Origin: Gemmatimonadota bacterium | GTDB lineage: Bacteria; 4572-55; J002 | Assembly (NCBI GenBank): GCA_003697105.1 | Contig: RFFQ01000106.1 | Span: 1 to 21,032, forward strand | Length of the DNA: 21,032 nucleotides | Direction: 5' to 3' | Shown: positions 14,352-21,032 of the stretch, one piece after another | Layout: each line of letters starts with the position of its first letter | How positions within the stretch are numbered: the stretch's first letter is position 1 | The notes under the pieces: generated by a model | Databases searched by the model: none | Told to the model about the DNA's origin: nothing | Seen by the model: the letters and a program-made list of their open reading frames with translations, nothing else | Position numbers and translations under genes: made by a program

Positions 14352-16889
14352 TTAGACTTTTTCAATTTTCACACCGGTGAAGCCGCCGTTGCGTACATTA
14401 CTACCGCTTAGGCGTTCGGTATCATACGGCATCAGGTAATTGTTATTACCACCGCGCGGTTCAAAGGTGGCATAGTTTTTCGCTGCCACCCGGCCATACG
14501 CCCAGTGACCTTGACCGTAACATTTGGCGACTGTGCCGGGTTGGATGCCTTCCCACAGTTTCGCTTTCACTGTGATGCTCGCCACAACAGAGGTAAGTTT
14601 AACCATATCCCCATCGGCGATGCCCAACTTTTTGGCATCTGCTGGATTGATTTTGACGACATCTTCCCAGCTTTCATCACCCGGATCCACCTTCTTAAAC
14701 TCTTGATACCAAGGCGCGTTCTGGCTACGTCCTTCGCGGTTGAGGCGCGATTTATAATCCACAAAATCAAAGGGATATTCATTGCGATCACCCCAACGAT
14801 ATGGCGCTTCGTAATGTGGCACGAAAGCGTGTTCACCGCGGGCTTCATATTTACAGGTTTCCAGAATATCATCGATGGTGGTTTTGTGCTTTTCCGCGTG
14901 TTTCGACAACGCTTCTTTCAAGGTTTCGCTATAGAACTCAAATTTCTCGGTCTTGGTATGAAAATGACCCCAACGCTTTTTAAACGGATAGGCATCGGAG
15001 TTCCACAGACCGCGTTTACGGAAGTCTGCCCAACCATTGATTTTATCACCACCAATGTCCTTTTTACCATCCCAAATGGGTGCGGTTTGGTTCTTCAAGT
15101 TGTATTCGGTGAATTCCAGACCGTTGGTGGGTGCTTTGCCGGTTTCGGGGTCTTTGAATTCGTTGGTGAAGTAATCCAACAAGTTGGGGAAACCGCGTTC
15201 TTTGAGCTTTTCAGCAATCAACCACGGGATTTCGGTTTCGTCCATTTTCAAATCCCACAACGGCTTGACCACCGGTTGCACCAACGTACAGGTGGCGTAC
15301 TTATTCGCTTTCGTTTTTACATAGCCTAGCTTTTCATACTTGGTGATACAGGCAGGCAATACAATATCCGCATATTGGGTGAATTCCGAAGCATGGGTGG
15401 TAATGTGGGCTAAAAACGGGATTTTTTCCAATGCTTTTTCCCAGCGTTCGGCACCGGTGCAGGAGAAGACAAAGTTGTTCATATACCCGATGACTACTTT
15501 AACCGGATAGGGCTTATCGGCGAGAATGTTATCGGCGACTGCATTGGTGACCACACCGCCCCCGGATTTGCCTTTTTTCAGAGCTGGAAATTCTTTAGAG
15601 CCGCGCAAGTCAATCTTTTTCATGTGCGAATGCTCTTTGGCTAATTCATCCTGGTAGGCATCAAATTTCGGAATCTTATTGACTGGGATTTTAGCAGTTG
15701 CCAAGGCGCCACCTTCGGCATCCACGGAGCCCAGTAACCCATTCAACGCATGAATTGCCATGGCAGTATAGGCGCCGCGTACATGCATGGCGGCACCGGG
15801 TCCCAACCAAACCGCAACATTGGGCGCGGCTTTCGCCATATTCCGTGTAACGCGCAGAATTTGTTCTTTCGGGATACCCGTAATCTTTTCCGCCCACTCA
15901 GGGGTACGGTCTTTCAGTTCAATATTCCACCATTTGACCACGCCGTTGGTGTAAGTTTCCGTAAAGGTGGCTTCATCGACTTCTTGCCCAGCTTTGAACA
16001 GGTTTTTGCCATCGGTAAAATCACCGACAAATTCTTTGTTCCACAACCCTTCGGTCAAAATGATGTGAGCCATCGCGGTTGCTAATGCGCCATCTTCACC
16101 AGGTTTAATGGGTAACCACTCTTGAGCCTTGGCGGCGGAGGTTGTCAATTTGGGGTCAACAACCGCAATGGCACCCCGATCCAGCAAATCCCCAAACGCT
16201 CTAATGGTTGCTGGAATCATCCGATTACTACTCACCGGATCACAACCCCAAATGAGCAAATATTTGGTATTATCCAGATCATAATCTCGATAACCCCAGT
16301 AACCGGCGGTATAGTAAGAACCAAATTTTTCCGCTTCGGCACAGATGGCACTATGCGAAATGCCATTCGGTGAGCCAAATACTTTGGGAAGGGCGGCATA
16401 GATGGTATCCCGCATATAGGTATAGCGCCCTCGTAGAACGGCAAATGCCTCTGGCGTACCGGCTTTGCGCAATTCCATCATTTTATCGGCGATGGTATTC
16501 AACGCTTCATCCCACGTGATGGGCACAAATTGGGGGTCAACGCCACGCCCCTTCTTGGGATTGGTGCGTTTCATCGGCACTTTGACCCGGTCTGGATCGT
16601 ATAACAGTTGAAGGGACAGATGGCCCTTGGGGCACAAAAACCCTTGATTTTGCTTGGAAAGCTGATTGCCACGGACGCGAACCGCGCGCCCATCTTGTAC
16701 TAAAACTTCTGCCGGGCACCAAGTGGTACATCCTTGACATGTGGTCTTTTTCCACTCACCAGCGGCACTGCTGACACCCTTGCTAGGGCGTGCACTTTCG
16801 GCAAAAGCGTTCAATTGGGGACCACTCAATGCCGCCACGGCGCCTACCGTTGCACTGGCTTTTAAGAACGTACGTCTTTTCATTTTCAT
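14352..16889 (-). CDS. arrA: Arsenate respiratory reductase catalytic subunit ArrA (bis-MGD enzyme)
   Basis: 845 residues, the usual ArrA length, with a Tat signal (RRTFLK, 5-10, then a hydrophobic stretch to about 30). The cluster motif is Cys51/54/58/86, the C-x2-C-x3-C-x27-C spacing reported for ArrA. Residues known from the Shewanella ANA-3 ArrA active site (Arg165, Tyr166, His189, Ser190, Mo-ligand Cys193, Lys198, Tyr210) have counterparts at a constant offset of ten: Arg155, Tyr156, His179, Ser180, Cys183, Lys188, Tyr200. The RGRY motif favours ArrA over ArxA, and YWGYRDYD (197-204) and NIELKDRT blocks agree. It reduces arsenate to arsenite in the periplasm. A different oxyanion cannot be fully excluded. 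No arsenic-resistance gene is in the window. Confidence 0.88.
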   Translation of the reverse strand: MKMKRRTFLKASATVGAVAALSGPQLNAFAESARPSKGVSSAAGEWKKTTCQGCTTWCPAEVLVQDGRAVRVRGNQLSKQNQGFLCPKGHLSLQLLYDPDRVKVPMKRTNPKKGRGVDPQFVPITWDEALNTIADKMMELRKAGTPEAFAVLRGRYTYMRDTIYAALPKVFGSPNGISHSAICAEAEKFGSYYTAGYWGYRDYDLDNTKYLLIWGCDPVSSNRMIPATIRAFGDLLDRGAIAVVDPKLTTSAAKAQEWLPIKPGEDGALATAMAHIILTEGLWNKEFVGDFTDGKNLFKAGQEVDEATFTETYTNGVVKWWNIELKDRTPEWAEKITGIPKEQILRVTRNMAKAAPNVAVWLGPGAAMHVRGAYTAMAIHALNGLLGSVDAEGGALATAKIPVNKIPKFDAYQDELAKEHSHMKKIDLRGSKEFPALKKGKSGGGVVTNAVADNILADKPYPVKVVIGYMNNFVFSCTGAERWEKALEKIPFLAHITTHASEFTQYADIVLPACITKYEKLGYVKTKANKYATCTLVQPVVKPLWDLKMDETEIPWLIAEKLKERGFPNLLDYFTNEFKDPETGKAPTNGLEFTEYNLKNQTAPIWDGKKDIGGDKINGWADFRKRGLWNSDAYPFKKRWGHFHTKTEKFEFYSETLKEALSKHAEKHKTTIDDILETCKYEARGEHAFVPHYEAPYRWGDRNEYPFDFVDYKSRLNREGRSQNAPWYQEFKKVDPGDESWEDVVKINPADAKKLGIADGDMVKLTSVVASITVKAKLWEGIQPGTVAKCYGQGHWAYGRVAAKNYATFEPRGGNNNYLMPYDTERLSGSNVRNGGFTGVKIEKV

Positions 16890-16922
16890 GGGTAATACTC
16901 CTCATTTGAATTTGGGTTCACC

Positions 16923-16965
16923 CCGGGGAATAGGATGTCTATGCACGTAAACACCTATTCCCCGG
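16923..16965. other. Stem-loop in the porin-arrA intergenic gap
   Basis: CCGGGGAATAGG (16923-16934) and CCTATTCCCCGG (16954-16965) form a perfect 12-bp stem with a 19-nt loop. No T-run follows on either strand, so it is more likely an RNA processing, stabilising or partial-termination element than a classical terminator. It lies 33 nt upstream of arrA, whose own GAGGAG is 8 nt before ATG. Confidence 0.5.
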
Positions 16966-16997
16966 CGATCAGAGGGAGAAACAAGAAAAAGGGGCAA

Positions 16998-18002
16998 CTA
17001 GAATTTCCATTCAAAGGTTAATTTACCAACGAGATCGGCATCCAGATCACCGGCATTCATGTAATACCAAATATTGGGGATCACATGGACTTTTTTATGA
17101 GGATGGTAATCAAAGGCGGCGATGATCAGGTTGGTTTCATTATCATCCGTATCGGCATCGGGTTCATACATATCAAACCGGAGGATTGCCGTACCGGTTT
17201 CGGTGACATCATAACGCCCAAAAACGGAGAGGGCGTTCATGGTTAGATCATCGGGATCACCTTCTTTCGTAAAGATGTAATATTCACCACCAACTGCCAA
17301 TTTATCTTGAGTGTAGCCGGCAAAGCCTTTCATGGTGATGTTTTTAAATTCGGAATCACGATTTTCGATATCGAAATAGCCTTCAATAATAAAGTTTGAA
17401 GGGTGTGCCGAGAGTGACAGTTGAAACTTTTTGTACATATTGCCCTCAGGATGGGAATAATGAGAGCCATTGGCGACCATAACATGATAGCCAATCATCT
17501 TTTCGGCAAAGGTGCCTTTTAAGGCAAGTCCGGCGTCCGCGGAGGTGGCACTGACAGATGCGCCAGTAACATCCTTAAAATTATCCCAAACGGTTTTGGC
17601 TAAACCCCGATAACCCCATACCTTTTCGGAATTTGCCCAGGTCGGGGTGCCGGAAATACCGATGTACAGTTTGGAATTCGGGATTAAGTTTTTCCACTGC
17701 AAAAATGCGTGCTTCACGAACGGGCGAAGTTTGTCATCGGCTTTCCGATCCGCATCCGTGCGAAAACGTACAGAGAACGTATCATCAATCTTCTTATTGA
17801 TCGTCAAATACGTGCGGCGGAATTTAAACGCATTTTCCTGACCATCTGCCCGAGGACCGGTGTTGGAAATATCATGGTAATAATCGAAATAGGCTTTCCC
17901 TTTGATTTCCAGACCATCCAACGATCCCGCATAACTAACGGTACTTGCCACAAATAAAACAGCAATGGATAAAACCAACATGAAAAAACGGGTGGACTTC
18001 AT
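16998..18002 (-). CDS. Outer-membrane beta-barrel porin
   Basis: 334 residues with a Sec signal (hydrophobic about 6-20, cleavage after SYA near 25). The mature chain is rich in alternating amphipathic strands and ends in Phe (FEWKF), the usual outer-membrane assembly signal. It resembles phosphate-selective or general porins only in overall character. AAGGAGG lies about 9 nt before ATG. Between tatA and arrA in the sigma-54 operon, it probably helps the oxyanion substrate across the outer membrane (inference). Confidence 0.85.
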   Translation of the reverse strand: MKSTRFFMLVLSIAVLFVASTVSYAGSLDGLEIKGKAYFDYYHDISNTGPRADGQENAFKFRRTYLTINKKIDDTFSVRFRTDADRKADDKLRPFVKHAFLQWKNLIPNSKLYIGISGTPTWANSEKVWGYRGLAKTVWDNFKDVTGASVSATSADAGLALKGTFAEKMIGYHVMVANGSHYSHPEGNMYKKFQLSLSAHPSNFIIEGYFDIENRDSEFKNITMKGFAGYTQDKLAVGGEYYIFTKEGDPDDLTMNALSVFGRYDVTETGTAILRFDMYEPDADTDDNETNLIIAAFDYHPHKKVHVIPNIWYYMNAGDLDADLVGKLTFEWKF

Positions 18003-18047
18003 ACGTCACAACCTCCTTAAATTTAGAGTTAAAAAATAAGTTAGTGT

Positions 18048-18254
18048 TTATTGTTTGAGGTGCTTTGCCTCATTAACAGAATCCAAAACATCTTTAAGTT
18101 GCACGGCATCTTCAATCTCCCTCATTTCTTTTTTGAAGATGCGAACCCCTTTGCCCATCCCTCGTGCGAGTTCAGGAAGTTTTTTTCCACCAAAAAGCAA
18201 TAAAATAATGCCTGCAATTAACGAAATTTCACCAATGCCGAAACCACCAAACAT
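18048..18254 (-). CDS. tatA: Twin-arginine translocase subunit TatA
   Basis: 68 residues. A short N-terminus leads into one membrane helix (about 8-22), then the FGGKKLPELARGMGKG hinge and amphipathic helix typical of TatA/E, then a charged tail. It is the pore-forming component of the export system for folded proteins. It is the first gene after the sigma-54 promoter and precedes the porin and the Tat-dependent arrA, so extra TatA is made when the enzyme is. tatC is not in the window. Confidence 0.95.
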   Translation of the reverse strand: MFGGFGIGEISLIAGIILLLFGGKKLPELARGMGKGVRIFKKEMREIEDAVQLKDVLDSVNEAKHLKQ

Positions 18255-18316
18255 CAGATACCATCCTTTACAAAATCAGATTTAGCGAAATAAAGATTGA
18301 TTTATCTCTGTTTTTC

Positions 18317-18331
18317 GCAAAAGTGACGCCA
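18317..18331 (-). promoter_or_regulatory. Sigma-54 (-24/-12) promoter for tatA-porin-arrAB
   Basis: Reading left, TGGCGTCACTTTTGC matches the -24 GG and -12 GC with exact spacing (TGGC-N8-TTGC frame). The predicted transcription start is near 18305, leaving a leader of about 50 nt before tatA. An NtrC-type activator gene lies immediately upstream, which supports the call. Confidence 0.75.
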
Positions 18332-18394
18332 AAAGCATAACGGTCTTATAGGGCATAGAATAGGCATTCGGAAGTGGCGGGTGCGAACAATTTA

Positions 18395-18430
18395 GATGAA
18401 ATTTCACCCATCGAGCGATGAAATTTCATC
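18395..18430. promoter_or_regulatory. Paired palindromes, likely activator binding sites (UAS)
   Basis: GATGAAATTTCATC (18417-18430) is a perfect 14-bp palindrome. GATGAAATTTCACC (18395-18408) is the same with one change. The centres are 22 bp apart, two helical turns, and lie about 70 and 93 bp upstream of the -24 element, where sigma-54 activators usually bind. One copy overlaps the stop codon of the regulator gene. The pair can also fold into a 12-bp hairpin, so a role in ending the regulator transcript is a second possibility. Confidence 0.55.
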
Positions 18431-19769
18431 TAATATTGAATTTAGCGAGTTTACTTTTGAGGGTCGGTAAGGGGATACCGAGTAATTCCGCCATGCGGGT
18501 TTTACTACCGCCGGTACGGTGGCTGGCTTCGACTAAAATATCATGCTCGACTTGGTACAAATACTCCGGTAACGGTTGGTTGCCCCATTGGTATTGGGCT
18601 GATTTTTCGCTAAATTCGCGGATATTTGCCGGCAGATAACATTTGTCGATATACCCATCTTTACTGAGCAAGACCAGCCGTTCTATCACGTGTTCTAGCT
18701 CTCGAATATTGCCGTCCCAATCATAGGCTAAAAAGTAATCCATCACTTCCGGAGCTAATACCATAGAATGGTCGGGGTTGTATTTGTTCAGGAAGTAGTT
18801 TACTAACAGCGGAATATCTTCTTTTCGTTCTTTTAGGGAGGGTAAATAGATGGGCATGACATTAAGGCGATAAAACAGGTCTCGCCGGAAAGTACCGGCT
18901 TCTATTGCCGCTCGTAAGTCCTTTTTACTCGCCGCAATAATGCGAACATCCACTTTTAAGGTAGATTCACCGCCAACCCGCTCAAACATTCCGGTTTCAA
19001 TCACTTGCAGAAGTTTCACTTGTGTTTCCAAGGGAATGTCATCGACTTCATCCAAAAAGAGGGTACCCCCATCGGCAAGTTCAAATCGTCCCTTTTTCTG
19101 TTTAATCGCGCCGGTAAACGATCCCTTTTCGTGCCCGAATAGCTCAGATTCCAGTAATTCGCGGGAAAGGGCGGCACAACTGATGGTGACAAAGGGCTTG
19201 TTTGCGCGTGGGCTGTTATAATGAATTGTTTGGGCGATCAACCCTTTACCGGTGCCGGTATCTCCGGTAATCAACACGGAAATATCCGACTGGCTGACCA
19301 CGTGGAGCAGTTCAAAAACTTGGCGCATGGGCTTGGAGTCACCCACAATATTGTCAAATTGATACTGTTGGGAGAGTTGCTTTTTCAGGCTTTCATTTTC
19401 ACGGCGGAGGCGGATGGTTTCCGTGGTATTGTGGATGATGTGATGGAGATGCTCCATCGAGAAAGGCTTAATCAGGTAATCTAATGCGCCTTTTTTGAGG
19501 GTTTGAATGGCGGACTCTATGGTCGCATTGGCGGTGATCAGGATGAATTGAGTTGTGGGCTGTTCTTGTTGGATGAAATCGAGTACATCGGCGCCACTCA
19601 CATTGCCCATCACCAAATCACAAATGACCAGATCAATGGGACGTTTTTTTAGCAGCTCAATTGCCGCTTCGCCAGATGCCGCTGTTTGTACCTGATAACC
19701 CATTTCCTCCAGTTCATCGGCTAAGGCAAGCCGGACACTTTTTTCATCATCTACGACTAAGATATTCAT
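18426..19769 (-). CDS. Sigma-54-dependent response regulator (NtrC family)
   Basis: 447 residues. The receiver domain (about 1-120) has the acidic pocket DD at 7-8, phosphorylation site Asp51 and Lys102 region (LIKPF). The AAA+ domain (about 140-370) has Walker A GDTGTGKG, the sigma-54-contacting loop GSFTGA (Ser in place of the common Ala) and FLDEVDD as Walker B. The C-terminal Fis-type helix-turn-helix (about 405-447) is HRTGGSKTRMAELLGI and following. It is ATGA-coupled to the sensor kinase gene. The probable target is the sigma-54 promoter directly downstream, so it plays the part of ArrR-like regulators. Confidence 0.95.
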   Translation of the reverse strand: MNILVVDDEKSVRLALADELEEMGYQVQTAASGEAAIELLKKRPIDLVICDLVMGNVSGADVLDFIQQEQPTTQFILITANATIESAIQTLKKGALDYLIKPFSMEHLHHIIHNTTETIRLRRENESLKKQLSQQYQFDNIVGDSKPMRQVFELLHVVSQSDISVLITGDTGTGKGLIAQTIHYNSPRANKPFVTISCAALSRELLESELFGHEKGSFTGAIKQKKGRFELADGGTLFLDEVDDIPLETQVKLLQVIETGMFERVGGESTLKVDVRIIAASKKDLRAAIEAGTFRRDLFYRLNVMPIYLPSLKERKEDIPLLVNYFLNKYNPDHSMVLAPEVMDYFLAYDWDGNIRELEHVIERLVLLSKDGYIDKCYLPANIREFSEKSAQYQWGNQPLPEYLYQVEHDILVEASHRTGGSKTRMAELLGIPLPTLKSKLAKFNIR

Positions 19770-21032
19770 GACCCACCCTCTAATGGCAATAAAATTGTGA
19801 CGGTTGTGCCTTTTTTTTCTAGGGAATCAACAAAAATTGTGCCACCGTGTGTCGTAATGATATTGTAGCTCACATACATCCCTAAACCGGTGCCTTTGTT
19901 CCCTTTAGTGGTGTAAAATGGGTCAAAAATATGGTTTAGGACCTCGCGACTCATGCCTTTTCCGTTATCCTGAAGTTGTAATTTTGCTTGTTGTGGGGTG
20001 TGATGTAACTCAATGCAGATTTCACCTGATTTGCCCATCGCATCAATGGAGTTCAGTATACAATTAACAATCACTTGCGCCAATTGACCTTTCGCACCCA
20101 TAAAATAGACCGGTGTTTCGGGTAACCGGGTGGTAAGTTGAATCTGATTTTTTTCCAGACGGTACTGAACCAACCGTAAGGCGAAGGTGATTGCCCCCCG
20201 CAGATCAAATCGTTCATGTTTAAAAGCGTTCTGGTGGGCGTAGTCTAACAAGTTGTTAACAATATCTTTGATGTGATTTGCCGATTCCGCAATCAAGTGG
20301 ACGTATTCGGTTACTTTTTCATCCAGTTGATCGGGGTGTTTTAACAACCGGTAGGCACACAATTCGATTCCAGCTACCGGATTATTGATCTCATGCGCGA
20401 CACCGGAGGCTAAAATACCGATACTGGCCAGTTTTTCGGTCTCCACGATTTTGGCTTGGGTGATTTTGTCGGCTTGATCTTGGGCGGTAATTCGTTCCAT
20501 CATTGCCAAAACACCCTCTTTAAGGAGCATCATTTCATCGTTAAAATAGATATTGATTTCGGGTAACGGTTTTCCTGGATCGAAGTTATTCACGCCTTCC
20601 AATATTTGGTAGACCGGTTGGGTGACGAAATACGCCGCGCCAATCGCACCTGCAATACCAAATATCAGGAAAAGAAAAATCATCCCACTTAAAATAAAAG
20701 TGATCTTTTTTTCTTTATTCAAAATAGCGGTATCATTTAGCCCTAAAGTGACATAGCCCAATTTACCACCAAACAACGGGTTGGTGTACTGTCGAATAAG
20801 GATGTGGCGGTCTTTATCGGTATATAATTGTGGATTTGGTGTGGTATTCGGGGACCTTAGAAGAGTGGGGATTCGGTTTTTCTCAAATGTGTGCCCAATA
20901 ATAGCGTTGTGTTTATCATAAACGACAATATGTAAGATGTCGGGATCGGCTTCTTTTAGTCTAGTGACAAAGCGGTTGATCGTGACATAATCTTCGGTAA
21001 TGACTGCATTTACCACATTTTCAGTTAAAATC
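19766..21032 (-). CDS. Membrane sensor histidine kinase (5' end beyond the window)
   Basis: The frame is open to the window edge, so the N-terminus is missing; a GTG at 21016 is probably internal, since codons before it continue the reading. What remains is a periplasmic sensor part, one membrane helix (about 105-131 counted from that GTG), a HAMP-like linker, a dimerisation domain with H-box ASGVAHEINNP (His208), and an ATPase domain with N-box NCILNSIDAM, G1 DNGKGM, F-box FDPFYTTK and G2 GTGLGM. Its stop overlaps the regulator start (ATGA). It presumably senses the respiratory substrate or redox state and phosphorylates the neighbouring regulator. Confidence 0.95.
   Translation of the reverse strand, partial: ILTENVVNAVITEDYVTINRFVTRLKEADPDILHIVVYDKHNAIIGHTFEKNRIPTLLRSPNTTPNPQLYTDKDRHILIRQYTNPLFGGKLGYVTLGLNDTAILNKEKKITFILSGMIFLFLIFGIAGAIGAAYFVTQPVYQILEGVNNFDPGKPLPEINIYFNDEMMLLKEGVLAMMERITAQDQADKITQAKIVETEKLASIGILASGVAHEINNPVAGIELCAYRLLKHPDQLDEKVTEYVHLIAESANHIKDIVNNLLDYAHQNAFKHERFDLRGAITFALRLVQYRLEKNQIQLTTRLPETPVYFMGAKGQLAQVIVNCILNSIDAMGKSGEICIELHHTPQQAKLQLQDNGKGMSREVLNHIFDPFYTTKGNKGTGLGMYVSYNIITTHGGTIFVDSLEKKGTTVTILLPLEGGS

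Noticed and set aside
14505-15329. Long reading frame antisense to arrA
   Set aside because: It lies wholly within a strongly conserved enzyme gene, has no ribosome binding site and no recognisable domain; it is a codon-bias shadow.
14352-16889. Arsenite oxidase ArxA or polysulfide reductase PsrA as the identity of the molybdoenzyme
   Set aside because: It has RGRY rather than the ArxA GRGWG motif, and the active-site residues and C-x2-C-x3-C-x27-C spacing fit ArrA better. PsrA is kept only as a remote alternative.

Overview
The window looks like a piece of chromosome from an anaerobic, Gram-negative-type (two-membrane) bacterium that I cannot place in a phylum. The evidence is an outer-membrane barrel protein with a Sec signal, Tat export, a periplasmic octaheme cytochrome c, a respiratory molybdoenzyme and sigma-54 regulation. 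Genes are tightly packed, often with 1-10 nt spacers or ATGA overlaps, and base composition is near balanced.

Left part (1-1935, + strand): the tail of an unknown gene, a split YeeE/YedE-type sulfur permease (two half-proteins) and a membrane-anchored rhodanese-like protein that lacks the catalytic Cys but ends in Cys. A strong hairpin separates this set from the convergent gene nfo (endonuclease IV, - strand). nfo and the next gene, moeB with a C-terminal rhodanese domain (+), share a short divergent promoter region.

Right part (4236-21032, all - strand): a long accessory locus. Read in the direction of transcription it has a sensor kinase (cut by the window edge), an NtrC-type response regulator, a convincing sigma-54 promoter with two upstream palindromes, tatA, a porin, arrA and arrB (arsenate-reductase-type molybdoenzyme and its four-cluster ferredoxin), an attenuator-like hairpin, a TorD-family chaperone, a polyferredoxin, mobA, moaA, a MOT1-like molybdate transporter, an octaheme cytochrome c, a moaC-mog fusion, a 441-bp heptanucleotide array, moeA, moaD and moaE. 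With moeB this is a complete route from GTP to bis-MGD cofactor, placed beside the enzyme that needs it, together with molybdate uptake, cofactor-insertion chaperone, export and dedicated regulation.

Most unusual item: the whole moaC-mog/moeA intergenic space is a perfect array of 63 seven-base units. In the mRNA nearly every unit carries an overlapping start/stop (AUGA) with a Shine-Dalgarno-like AGG 7 nt upstream. The array begins at the stop codon of moaC-mog and supplies the ribosome binding site of moeA. Also worth a look: the sigma-54 control region, a structured moaA leader that could mask its ribosome binding site, and two genes whose essential C-terminal Gly-Gly codons double as the ribosome binding site of the next gene.
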